From Chitinophagaceae bacterium (GTDB lineage Bacteria; Bacteroidota; Bacteroidia; Chitinophagales; Chitinophagaceae), in NCBI GenBank assembly GCA_019638625.1, contig JAHBTK010000001.1, positions 611,434-675,433 on the forward strand: a stretch of DNA of 64,000 nt, in the 5' to 3' direction. Within the stretch, counting starts at the first letter, position 1, and each line of letters begins with the position of its first letter. The notes under the pieces were generated by a model that saw only the letters and a program-made list of their open reading frames with translations, was not told the origin of the DNA and did not search any database. Below, piece by piece: positions 9,097 through 17,912 of the stretch. Made by a program: the position numbers and the translations under genes.

Positions 9097-10158
9097 ATGA
9101 AAAACAGAGCAACTTTGGTGGCAATAGCTACTACCATTTCCTTAACCGTTCTATCTTCTTGTAGTAAAGATGATATGGGCGATATGCCAATGGGTAAAAA
9201 CATTGATTATCCGGCAGCTTACGTAGTCAATGGCGAAAGCGCAACCGTTTCTGTCATAAAACTAAGTGACAATACCGTGAGTGAAACCTTTGACATCATG
9301 AACTCCGGCGGCAACATGGTCATGTGGCCGCATCACATTTACAGCCATCAAAACCATTTAGCTATCGGCGTACCGGGCATGGATTTGAGCGCAGGCCATT
9401 CCGGTGGCATGGCAGGCATGAAAGGGCGTATCCTGATAATGGATGCCGTAAAAGGAACCGTTTTAAAAGACATTGAAACTCCGGCAATGAACCACAATGC
9501 CGTTTATTCCCCTGATGGTACAGAAATATGGACAACGCAAATGGCAATGGATGGAAAAGTTTTGGTTTACGATGCCAATACCTATGCTGTCAAAAATACG
9601 ATTGCCGTAGGTGAAGACCCCGCAGAAGTAACCTTTAGCATGGATGGCACAAAAGCATACGTGTGCAACGGCGGCAGCGGTACGGTTTCGGTTATCAACC
9701 CATCGACCAAGAGTGTGGTTGCAACCCTGACCGTGGGTGACGACCCGGTAGGAGCCTGGCCAGCCACTAACGGCAAAATGTATGTGGATAATGAGGCTTC
9801 ACAGACCATTTCGGTTATTGATGTAGCTACCAATGCGGTAACTGAAACCATTAGCTTAGGCTTTATGCCCGGATATGCAGCCCACAATGCTTCAAAAAAT
9901 GAACTGTGGGTTACCGACCCAATGAACGGAAAGGTGCATTACTGGAATTGGGACAACGGCATGAGTATGTGGATGCACGCCGGTGTTTTTGATGCAGGTG
10001 CAGGAGCGCACGCCATTGTATTTACACAGGACGGCAATATCGCTTATGTAACCAATCAGGAAAGCAACACGGTTTCGGTAGTCAATGTATCATCCCATGC
10101 CGTAACAAAAACCCTTAACGTTGGCAAAAAGCCCAACGGCATACTTATAAAAATGTAA
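9097..10158 (+). CDS. YncE-like beta-propeller lipoprotein
   Basis: After a lipoprotein signal (LTVLSSCSKDD) the protein consists of repeated YVTN/YncE-type blades of about 40 residues, for example DGTKAYVCNGGSGTVSVI, NPSTKSVVATLTVGDDP and VATNAVTETISLG, making a seven-bladed propeller of 353 residues. Met- and His-rich stretches (DMGDMPMG at the N-terminus, HSGGMAGMKG near residue 105) suggest copper contact. Such propellers occur beside multicopper oxidases and copper-resistance genes in Bacteroidota. The exact role is unknown. A 114-bp gap without a visible gene separates it from the adaptor gene, and a strong hairpin follows it, so it may be its own transcript. Confidence 0.8.
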   Translation: MKNRATLVAIATTISLTVLSSCSKDDMGDMPMGKNIDYPAAYVVNGESATVSVIKLSDNTVSETFDIMNSGGNMVMWPHHIYSHQNHLAIGVPGMDLSAGHSGGMAGMKGRILIMDAVKGTVLKDIETPAMNHNAVYSPDGTEIWTTQMAMDGKVLVYDANTYAVKNTIAVGEDPAEVTFSMDGTKAYVCNGGSGTVSVINPSTKSVVATLTVGDDPVGAWPATNGKMYVDNEASQTISVIDVATNAVTETISLGFMPGYAAHNASKNELWVTDPMNGKVHYWNWDNGMSMWMHAGVFDAGAGAHAIVFTQDGNIAYVTNQESNTVSVVNVSSHAVTKTLNVGKKPNGILIKM

Positions 10159-10163
10159 AAAGG

Positions 10164-10193
10164 AGCGGTACAGATAATATCATCTGTACCGCT
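10164..10193 (+). terminator. Hairpin after the beta-propeller gene
   Basis: A perfect 12-bp stem (AGCGGTACAGAT pairing with ATCTGTACCGCT) with a 6-nt loop begins five bases past the propeller stop codon. The following sequence (TAACAAAACTG) has no real T-run, so it may be a weak terminator, a processing site or an mRNA 3' stabiliser. Confidence 0.55.
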
Positions 10194-10279
10194 TAACAAA
10201 ACTGTTATCGGTTGTCCGTAAGGGATTTCACAACGGCAACCACTACAAAAAGTACTTGTTTAATTAAAAAAATAATAAA

Positions 10280-10945
10280 ATGAAAAATCTAACATTATCA
10301 ATCATTGCTGTTATCATGGCATTTGTAACAGTATCATGCAATCAGGCATCCAACAAAAACGAGCAGTCTTCAAATGATACTGCTGTGGTATCACAAGAAC
10401 AGCCAGCTTCCCAACCAAAAGAGGATGATACGGTAGCTGCGCCCGCTGTGAGCGAAACACCGAGCGGTCAGGAAGCAATAGCAACAGGAAAAGAAGAAAC
10501 AAAAAACTTTTCTATTGCGCCCATAGTTACCGATTATCTGTCCTTAAAGAACGCCCTTGTTTCGGACGATGACAAAGCTGCCGCCAGTTCAGGGAAAAAG
10601 CTGTTAGCTACCCTGAATAAAGTGGACATGAAAGCCGTTCCTGCCGATAAGCACAAAAAGTACATGGACATAGCGGACGATGCTAAAGAACACGCAGAAC
10701 ATATCGGGGAAAATGTCGGCAACATCCACCACCAGCGGGAACATTTGGCCTCGCTTGGCGAAGATTTGAAAGACCTGATTGATTTGTTCGGTACATCGCA
10801 AACATTGTATCAGGACCATTGCCCGATGTTCAATGACGGTAAGGGTGCTGTTTGGTTCAGCGAAAACAAGGAAATCAAAAACCCTTACTACGGTTCTAAA
10901 ATGCTGACCTGCGGTAAGGTGGAAAAAACAATTAACAGCAAATAA
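10280..10945 (+). CDS. DUF3347-domain lipoprotein
   Basis: The lipoprotein signal (AFVTVSCNQ) is followed by a low-complexity Gln/Glu/Ala/Pro/Ser linker to about residue 75, then a helical DUF3347 domain (IVTDYLSLKNALVSDDDKAA ... HREHLASLGEDLKDLIDLF-like helices). It ends in a conserved motif with DHCPMFNDGKGAVWFS, GSKMLTCG near the C-terminus. DUF3347 is common in Bacteroidota copper and metal-efflux operons, often as a domain of adaptor proteins or as a stand-alone lipoprotein; the conserved His, Cys and Met residues of the C-terminal motif fit metal binding. A periplasmic or outer-membrane-anchored metal chaperone role is inferred. The next gene starts 11 bp later. Confidence 0.8.
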   Translation: MKNLTLSIIAVIMAFVTVSCNQASNKNEQSSNDTAVVSQEQPASQPKEDDTVAAPAVSETPSGQEAIATGKEETKNFSIAPIVTDYLSLKNALVSDDDKAAASSGKKLLATLNKVDMKAVPADKHKKYMDIADDAKEHAEHIGENVGNIHHQREHLASLGEDLKDLIDLFGTSQTLYQDHCPMFNDGKGAVWFSENKEIKNPYYGSKMLTCGKVEKTINSK

Positions 10946-10956
10946 AATTCAGGGTT

Positions 10957-11481
10957 ATGGAAAATATGCAAAACAGTCACCATGCGGGTCATTCCTCGGA
11001 GCATGGCACGCACAATACAAAACATGCTTCGGCCATGTACAAACGCTTTGCGGTGATGGCTGTCGCAATGTTCGCAGTGATGTATTTTATCATGTACGCC
11101 ATGATTGACGGGTGGCAGAACCTGATACCCAATATCAACAATTTGTACATGACCCTGCTGATGACCTCGGCAATGCTGCTTATCGAATTAGCGATAATGA
11201 AAGTAATGTACCCCAACAGGAAGATGAATTGGGCGATAGCCATCATCTCGGTTGCTGTTGGCATCTTTTCATGGTTTGGTATCAGGGAACAAATCAATGT
11301 CGGGGACAAGCAGTTTGCAAAGGGTATGATACCCCATCACGCAGCAGCCATATTGATGTCCGAAAAGGCACACCTGACCGACCCGGAACTGATAGAGCTG
11401 CAAAAAAATATACTTAAAACCCAAGCGGAAGAAATTGAACTAATGAAGCGCAAGCTAAAAGAGTTTGAAGAAAGTAAATAA
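10957..11481 (+). CDS. DUF305-domain membrane protein with His-rich N-terminus
   Basis: The 174-residue protein starts with a His-rich tail (HHAGHSSEHGTHNTKH) and has three transmembrane segments (about residues 30-50, 60-82 and 90-108). A C-terminal DUF305 region follows with the signature MIPHHAAAILMSEKAH and helices rich in Glu and Lys (AEEIELMKRKLKEFEE). DUF305 proteins are found with copper resistance genes; the HH and Met residues are candidate metal ligands. The protein is probably an inner-membrane protein with metal-binding ends. It sits 11 bp downstream of the DUF3347 gene and 26 bp upstream of the next lipoprotein gene, in one operon. Confidence 0.85.
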   Translation: MENMQNSHHAGHSSEHGTHNTKHASAMYKRFAVMAVAMFAVMYFIMYAMIDGWQNLIPNINNLYMTLLMTSAMLLIELAIMKVMYPNRKMNWAIAIISVAVGIFSWFGIREQINVGDKQFAKGMIPHHAAAILMSEKAHLTDPELIELQKNILKTQAEEIELMKRKLKEFEESK

Positions 11482-11507
11482 TAAAATTTAAAAAAACAAG
11501 TTTGGAC

Positions 11508-11927
11508 ATGAACAAAATAATAATTGGCTTTATTTCCTTATTAACCCTGCTATTCACCGCTTGCGGTCAGGCGGGGTCAAATAAGGATGAAGCGGAACAG
11601 CAGCATTCGCAGGCAACTCCGGAAAGCAACGGACATACTACCCAAATAGGTGAATTGGTTCCATCGGATGAAGTCTGCATGGTCAACGATGCCTATATCG
11701 GCAAAAAGCAGTTTGAAGTAAAATTTGATGGTAAAACCTATTACGGATGTTGCGAAATGTGTAAGGAACGTATTCCAAAAGATGCGACCGTGCGGATGGC
11801 GATAGACCCCTATTCCCATAAGCAGGTAGACAAAGCTAATGCGGTGATTGCTGTGACAGGAAATAACGGTGAAGTTTCTTATTTTGAAAACAAGGAGAAT
11901 TATGCCAAGTATGTGAAAAAACAGTAG
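11508..11927 (+). CDS. Small lipoprotein with YHS/TRASH-like cysteine motif
   Basis: A lipoprotein signal (LLTLLFTACGQ) is followed by a His/Gln/Asn-rich linker and a compact domain with VCMVNDAYIGKKQFEVKFDG and YYGCCEMCKERIP. Cys-x-Met and Cys-Cys-x-Met-Cys arranged this way are typical of YHS/TRASH metal-binding treble-clef domains. A TTG at 11502 is in frame, but the ATG at 11508 is preferred. The protein probably binds copper or a similar metal in the periplasm; the family name is not certain. It lies between DUF305 and haem-binding-domain genes. Confidence 0.75.
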   Translation: MNKIIIGFISLLTLLFTACGQAGSNKDEAEQQHSQATPESNGHTTQIGELVPSDEVCMVNDAYIGKKQFEVKFDGKTYYGCCEMCKERIPKDATVRMAIDPYSHKQVDKANAVIAVTGNNGEVSYFENKENYAKYVKKQ

Positions 11928-11959
11928 ACACAAAAAGATGAAGCCACAATAAAATAATT

Positions 11960-12442
11960 ATGACCATAAAGAAGAAAATCATATTGGGGCTGGCTGTCGT
12001 CCTGATTGCCATACAGTTCTTTCAGCCCTTACGGAACCAGGCGGTTGAAGTGCCAGCCACCCATATCGAAAGGGTGTACGCCGTACCCCAAAATGTAAAG
12101 GCTATCCTTGTTCAGTCCTGTTATGACTGCCATAGCAACAATACCCATTATCCGTGGTACAGCCGTATCCAGCCCGGCGCATGGTACATGGCAGAGCATA
12201 TAAAAAAGGGGAAAGAGGAACTCAACTTTAGCGAATTTGGCGACTATTCTGTCCGCAGGCAGCGAAACAAGTTCAGGGCTATGGCCGGGCAGGTTAAGGA
12301 CGGGGAAATGCCGTTGTCATCATACACACTAATTCATCGCAATGCAGTATTGTCACCGGAGGATAAGCAGGTTTTGATAGCGTGGTTTAGCACAATGGAA
12401 GACAGCATTAAATATAATTTTTCAAATCATGAACAGATATAA
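11960..12442 (+). CDS. Haem-binding-domain (c-type, CxxCH) protein
   Basis: After one N-terminal membrane anchor (IILGLAVVLIAIQFF) the 160-residue protein carries a single haem c attachment motif in SCYDCHSNNTHYPWYSRIQP and the conserved helices of the Bacteroidota haem-binding domain (GAWYMAEHIKKGKEELNFSE, then GEMPLSSYTLIHRNAVLS). It is likely a periplasm-facing, membrane-tethered cytochrome-like protein. Its end overlaps the multicopper oxidase start by 14 bp, so electron exchange or co-regulation with that oxidase is possible (inference). Confidence 0.85.
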   Translation: MTIKKKIILGLAVVLIAIQFFQPLRNQAVEVPATHIERVYAVPQNVKAILVQSCYDCHSNNTHYPWYSRIQPGAWYMAEHIKKGKEELNFSEFGDYSVRRQRNKFRAMAGQVKDGEMPLSSYTLIHRNAVLSPEDKQVLIAWFSTMEDSIKYNFSNHEQI

Positions 12443-14702
12443 TAAAATACCTATAAGAATTTTGCAAACAGTGCTGATACTGCTTTGCACGCAAACGCTG
12501 TTTGCACAGAGAGTGGTGCATTACGAGCTGTATGTAAAAGATACGCTTGTCAACTATGCAGGTAAGCAAAAAAGGGCAATTGCCGTAAACGGGCAAATCC
12601 CCATGCCCACCCTTACCTTTACCGAGGGCGACACTGCCGAAATAGTGGTGCACAACCAATTGAAAGAAAGCACATCACTTCACTGGCATGGTGTGTTCCT
12701 GCCCAATAAAGAGGACGGTGTGCCCTGGCTTACACAAAAACCCATCGCACCGGGCACAACCTACACCTACCGTTTTCCGATTATCCAGCATGGTACGCAC
12801 TGGTACCATTCCCACTCAGGATTGCAGGAGCAGATTGGCATGTACGGAAGTTTTATCATGAAGAAAAGAAGCGATGATAAGACATTCAGAAAAGGAATTG
12901 ACGATTTGCCGACCGTTCCAATTATATTAAGTGAGTGGACAAATCTTAACCCCGATAATATCAACCGTATGCTACACAATGCAAATGATTGGGCGGCCAT
13001 TAAGAAAGGCGCAACACAATCATATGTTGAAGCTATTAAGGAGGGAAAATTAGGGGTAAAGGTAAAAAACGAGTGGAAGCGGATGCTGGCGATGGATGTC
13101 AGTGACGTTTACTATGATAAAATCCTAATAAATGCTAGCCATAGCACCGATTTGAAAACAATTGATGGTAAAAAGCTAAAAGCAGGCGACAAAGTCAGAT
13201 TGCGTGTTTCCAATGGAGGGGCGTCTTCATATTTCTGGCTACGGTATGCTGGAGGAAAAATTACAGTAGTAGCGAATGATGGGAATGATGTTGAGCCTGT
13301 AGAGGTGGACAGGTTAATCATTGCCGTTTCTGAAACTTACGATATTGTAGTGACTATCCCTCAAGATGGTTTGGCTTACGAGTTCTTAGCAACAACCGAA
13401 GACAGGACACAATCTGCGAGTTACTTTATAGGTGATGGGGTCAAACAGCTTATTTCTCCACTCCCACGATTGAAGTATTTCGAGGGGATGAAGATGATGA
13501 ACGATATGATGAAAATGAATGGCGATTTGGACGATATGGGCATGAAGATGAGCCTTAACCAAATGGACATGAATGTAGTGATGTATCCCGAAATTACCGG
13601 AGATGCAACAAAAAAAGCAGACCACAGTAAGCATGAGGGTATGGATATGGATAACGACGCTAACCGTTACAACGCTAATGCCTTGGGAGACATCAAAACA
13701 TTAAATTATGCTATGTTGCAATCACCTTATAACACCTCTCTTCCAAATGATGCGCCTGTAAAAGAGTTGAAATTCACACTTACTGGCAACATGAACCGCT
13801 ATGTATGGAGCATGGATAATAAAATACTTTCGGAAACTGACAAAATACCTGTAAAAAAAGGAGAAATTCTACGGATTACCATTTATAATAATTCAATGAT
13901 GCGGCATCCAATGCATCTTCACGGATTTGATTTCAGGGTGATAAACGGAAAAGGCGAAAAATCGCCGCTTAAAAATGTGTTGGATATCATGCCTATGGAA
14001 ACAGATACCATTGAGTTTTTAGCAAATGAGGAAGGTGATTGGTTCTTTCATTGCCATATATTATATCACATGATGGCGGGAATGAACAGGGTCTTTGAAG
14101 TTGGAGACTACAATAACCCCTATCTACCCGACAAGGCAAAAGCCTATAAAGAATTGCAAAGAGAAAGTAATATGCCTCATTTTATGGCACAAAACGATTT
14201 TGCAACCAATGGTAATGATGGAGAAGCTATGCTAATGAATGCACGCTACCAATTAGGAACAGAATGGCGTTTAGGCTATAATAGTATGCACGGTTATGAA
14301 GTAGAAACCCATTTAGGTAGATACATTGGAAAGATGCAATGGTTCATGCCCTTTGTAGGTTTTGATTACCGCTACCGTAAAATGGGAGAAGATGAACACG
14401 AAAAGAACATATTTGGACAAACCAACAAGAAAGACACCCGCAGGGCGTTCAGTTTAGGGTTTATGTATACGTTACCTATGCTGGTCAATTTTCAGGCAGA
14501 AGTATATCATGATGGAATTGTGAGATTGCAGTTAATGCGTGAAGATATACCAATTTCAAAAAGACTAAGAGGTGGTTTTATGGTGAATACCGACTTAGAG
14601 TATATGGGAGAACTTAGGTATATCATTAATAAGAATATAGGTATACGTACCCACTATGATAGCGATATGGGCTTTGGTGTGGGGCTGGCATTGACTTATT
14701 AA
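12429..14702 (+). CDS. Multicopper oxidase (CopA-like) with a C-terminal outer-membrane-like extension
   Basis: This periplasmic oxidase, probably of Cu(I), has a signal peptide ending near residue 26. All four copper motifs are visible: SLHWHG (85-87), HWYHSHSG (about 124-131), HPMHLHG (about 492) and FFHCHILYHMMAGM (about 541). A Met/Asp/His-rich insert at about residues 350-415 (MKMMNDMMKMNGDLDDMGMK, later DHSKHEGMDMDND) resembles the Met-rich loops of CueO/CopA. After about residue 595 the chain no longer looks like cupredoxin. It becomes aromatic, alternating strands (HLGRYIGKMQWFMPFVGFDY; final GVGLALTY), like the CopB outer-membrane domain. It is the last gene of the metal cargo. Confidence 0.9.
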   Translation: MNRYNKIPIRILQTVLILLCTQTLFAQRVVHYELYVKDTLVNYAGKQKRAIAVNGQIPMPTLTFTEGDTAEIVVHNQLKESTSLHWHGVFLPNKEDGVPWLTQKPIAPGTTYTYRFPIIQHGTHWYHSHSGLQEQIGMYGSFIMKKRSDDKTFRKGIDDLPTVPIILSEWTNLNPDNINRMLHNANDWAAIKKGATQSYVEAIKEGKLGVKVKNEWKRMLAMDVSDVYYDKILINASHSTDLKTIDGKKLKAGDKVRLRVSNGGASSYFWLRYAGGKITVVANDGNDVEPVEVDRLIIAVSETYDIVVTIPQDGLAYEFLATTEDRTQSASYFIGDGVKQLISPLPRLKYFEGMKMMNDMMKMNGDLDDMGMKMSLNQMDMNVVMYPEITGDATKKADHSKHEGMDMDNDANRYNANALGDIKTLNYAMLQSPYNTSLPNDAPVKELKFTLTGNMNRYVWSMDNKILSETDKIPVKKGEILRITIYNNSMMRHPMHLHGFDFRVINGKGEKSPLKNVLDIMPMETDTIEFLANEEGDWFFHCHILYHMMAGMNRVFEVGDYNNPYLPDKAKAYKELQRESNMPHFMAQNDFATNGNDGEAMLMNARYQLGTEWRLGYNSMHGYEVETHLGRYIGKMQWFMPFVGFDYRYRKMGEDEHEKNIFGQTNKKDTRRAFSLGFMYTLPMLVNFQAEVYHDGIVRLQLMREDIPISKRLRGGFMVNTDLEYMGELRYIINKNIGIRTHYDSDMGFGVGLALTY

Positions 14703-14714
14703 AATTAAATAACT

Positions 14715-14815
14715 AAGGGTTGTAAACTGCATAACCGTAAAAAAATATCGGTAAAAAAAAGGAGGTGATGCAGGTGTAATTCGCAAAGACTAACCTGCAT
14801 CATACTACAACCCTT
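14715..14815. repeat. Nested inverted repeats between the metal cargo and the first rteC gene
   Basis: Two perfect 10-bp inverted repeats are nested. The outer pair AAGGGTTGTA (14715-14724) and TACAACCCTT (14806-14815) encloses the inner pair TGATGCAGGT (14766-14775) and ACCTGCATCA (14793-14802). A weaker 7-bp stem (AAGCTAA/TTAGCTT) lies at 14898-14922. The outer arm begins 13 bp past the oxidase stop codon. The region 14703-14954 holds no gene. Possible roles are transcription termination, a structured 5' leader for rteC, or protein-binding sites; none can be chosen from sequence alone. Confidence 0.6.
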
Positions 14816-14954
14816 TAAAGTATGTAACAAAAATCTATCTATCGTTCCATCATCAATACGGTAGAGGTTGAATTTTTTTAAGCAGTAATTGCATCATAAG
14901 CTAATACGAACAGTGTTAGCTTTTCTGTATTAACCAATAATATATTACATCAAA

Positions 14955-15785
14955 ATGAAGCGAATGGATAAATTTTACAATGAAACATATCTTAAATTGG
15001 AAACTGCAATCCAGGAACTGGAGATTGAAACCGACTGCCCCATAAAAAGAATTGAAGCCGTTATACACCATATCATACAAAGCCTTGCCGACTTAAAGGA
15101 CTTTGTACTGAAAAATGACTTTAAGAATATGGAAGAAGAAATCCATTTTTTCAAGTATCAGAAACCTGTTATTGTTTCAAAGCTCATCTACTACAATGCC
15201 ATCTATAAAATCGAAACAAGAAGACCCTACGGGAACAAGCGTACCAAGAAATATTTTACCAAAGAACTGAAAAAGCTAAAAAGGTTCTTTGAAAACAACC
15301 TTGATTTTTACAAGTATTACCGCAGCAATAATTCTTTCGTTGACGAAAAATTCTTTGTGCGTGGCAAGCACGATATAAGGCTGTGGTTAGACACATTTTA
15401 TTTTGAAGCAGACCATCGTTTTTCTACTTCACACGATTATAAGGTTGCCAAGATTATTGCCAATGACCTGATACAAGTTTATTTGGAAGACAGGCTCAAT
15501 AACATCAATGTGAAAAGGGGTTCGGACAATTCATTGAAATGGACGGCAAGCAAAACGGCACTGACTGAACTCATATATGCACTGTACTCCCACGGTGTAT
15601 TTAACAATGGGAATACAGATATAAAATTGATTGCTAAAGCATTTGAAGATGCCTTTAATATTGAATTGGGCGATTTTTACCATACGTTTATGGAACTGAA
15701 AGCCCGTAAGATAAACCGAACCAAATTCCTTGACAGCCTGTGTGAAGCCCTAATAAAAAAAATGGACGAAAAGGACGAAAAGTAA
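14955..15785 (+). CDS. rteC: RteC-domain protein (first copy)
   Basis: RteC is the DNA-binding activator of the excision operon in CTnDOT-type elements. This 276-residue protein has the family pattern throughout: an N-terminal helical part (EEEIHFFKYQKPVIVSKLIY), the segment YKIETRRPYG, FYKYYRSNNSFVDEKFFVRG in the middle, and a C-terminal winged-helix-like part (WTASKTALTELIYALYSHGV ... FYHTFMELKARKINRTKFLD). A second ATG three codons later is an equally possible start. Unusually the element has another RteC gene at 31320-32165 on the other strand. It runs convergently toward the methylase-helicase gene, whose stop lies 6 bp away. Confidence 0.85.
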   Translation: MKRMDKFYNETYLKLETAIQELEIETDCPIKRIEAVIHHIIQSLADLKDFVLKNDFKNMEEEIHFFKYQKPVIVSKLIYYNAIYKIETRRPYGNKRTKKYFTKELKKLKRFFENNLDFYKYYRSNNSFVDEKFFVRGKHDIRLWLDTFYFEADHRFSTSHDYKVAKIIANDLIQVYLEDRLNNINVKRGSDNSLKWTASKTALTELIYALYSHGVFNNGNTDIKLIAKAFEDAFNIELGDFYHTFMELKARKINRTKFLDSLCEALIKKMDEKDEK

Positions 15786-15791
15786 CGACTA

Positions 15792-17912
15792 TTATAATAC
15801 GCCACGAGGTGAATGAACGCCTTTTGTCCGTATAATGCTTTCCTGCACCTTTGGGGCTTCATTCTGCTTTTCTGCCTGCTCCGAAGCATCTTGTTTGGTT
15901 TCCGGCGTAATAGATAGCTGTATCTTTCTTTCTACGGCAGCCAGTTCCGTTTTAAGATCACTCAATCGACTTTCCTTAGCCCAAGTACCGTTAACCACTT
16001 CCTGAAGTATCGGCAGGTCTTTTTGTATTTCAGCGATTTTCTCCTGCTCCTGCTTCACAAAGCCCGGCAGTTTTTCCAAAGCCCTTAAAAAATTCATTGC
16101 GGCGGTTTCGGGGTCTTTTGCCATCAGACCGTTATTGTAGGTGTACTTGATATTGCCCTCGCCAGTTATAAAAAATCTATTGACCCTTTCGAGTGTTGAA
16201 TTATCCTTTGGAAGTTCTGTTTTAACCAATAATTGAAACCCGTAGAGGTTGCCTATTTCACGATAGTCGCCTGCCGTGCGGGCTTTGTTCGCAATCTCGT
16301 TCAGTTTTGCGCCTATTTGTTTCGGATTTGCATTGGGCGGCAAGCCATCTAACAGCACAGGGTTTTCGATTGTACCGTCCGAACGCTTTTGCAGGCGTTG
16401 CTGTAAGTTTTCCCAGTCGGTACTCATCCGGCTCAAACGGGATTGAGTGCTTTGCAACATTTCCATATAATCCTGTACCTTAAATTTGGCACTGGATTTA
16501 GAGCGGTTGAACGCCTGCTTTTCGCTTTCCAGTCCGGCAATCTGTTTTTCCAGTTTGGCTTTATCCAACAGGTCTGTATTTCCTGACAGGATTGCCACAT
16601 ATTCCGAAAAGTTCATTCCCGATTTTTCGTCCATACTTCCCTCGTCAATCGTTCTTTTGGTCAGGTTGTTAGTCTTTAACTGGTCGATGAAAAGCTGCTT
16701 ATTATACAGCAGGTTGAATTTGTAACTGTCCAACGATTTTTCAACTGCATAGATAATCACAGCAACTTTATTATCGGCAAAGAATTTGGCAATCTCATTG
16801 CCTTTTCTGATTGCCCGCCCGTCCCTTTGGGCAAGGTCAGACGGTCGCCACGGTGTATCTAAATGATGAACGGCAACAGCTCTTTTCTGTGCGTTTACGC
16901 CAGTTCCGAGCATACTTGTAGAACCGAACAGTACACGGATTTTGCCCTCGTTCATTCCGTTGATAAGTTCCTTACGTTGCTTATCATTTTTCGCTTCCTG
17001 AATAAACCTTACTTCGTGCGCAGGTATGCCGTGGTCTTCCACGAGTTTGCGTTTTATTTCGGAGTACACGTTCCATTCGCCGGGCTTGTAGGTTCCCAAA
17101 TCGGAGAAAACGAACTGCGTTCCTTTCTGTGAGTTGAACTGGTTGTAATACTTGGCGATATTTACCGCACAATGCGAAGCCTTGTTGTCGGGATGGTCGT
17201 CGTATATACCACTTACCATACGCATATCGAGCGACATCTTACGGGCATAGTCCGTCGCAATGAGCATCTTTGCTTTTTCTTCCCTTTGCGATAATGGTTC
17301 TCTACCGAGCAAAGTAGCATCGCCCGTTTTGGCAAACTGCATCAGGCTTTGGATAAAGGCTTCTTGGTCGGGCGTTGGCGGTATGTTGTACAATACCTCG
17401 TTCTTAGTGGGGCGGTCAATACCAATATCCTTAGCCGTTCTGTAATCCGTGATTTCAGAATAGAACTGTGCCAGTTCCGGCACTTTGATAAAGTAGCGGA
17501 AACGCTCTTTTGCTACAATATTGTTAGCTACCGAAAATTCATAATCGGTCGTTTTCCGTGCATAGATAGCTGCCCACGCATCAAAGGAATGAATACCCTG
17601 TTTTTCCAATGCACGGGGGCGCAGGTATTTAAACAGCAGGTACAATTCCGTTAATGAATTGCTGATGGTTGTACCCGAAAGAAAGGTTGCACCCATATCC
17701 GCATTGGTACGCTCCTGAATGGTGCGGATTGCAAACAGCAGGTTCAGTGCCTTTTGGCTGCCGTCCACGTTCCCCAGTCCGGCAACCCGTGTATGACGGG
17801 TGTTGAACATCAGGTTTTTGAACTGGTGGCTTTCGTCCACAAACAAATGGTCTATGCCCATCATCTTAAAGTCCACAATATCATCCTTACGGTTTTCAAC
17901 CCGGATTATGCA
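15792..17912 (-). pseudogene. C-terminal part of a DarB-like methylase-helicase gene, split by an insertion sequence
   Basis: This is the 3' part of the gene whose 5' part is at 19278-22635. It starts in the middle of the helicase core: the Walker B/DEAH-type motif [10 protein letters not shown] comes soon after the break. Helicase superfamily-2 C-terminal motifs follow: [35 protein letters not shown] and [14 protein letters not shown] (the arginine-finger motif VI). The last third is coiled coil ([18 protein letters not shown] onward). An internal ATG at 17874-17876 could restart translation but would lack the ATP-binding loop. Removing the insertion and one 4-bp duplication rejoins both parts in frame into 1,824 residues. 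Confidence 0.85.
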
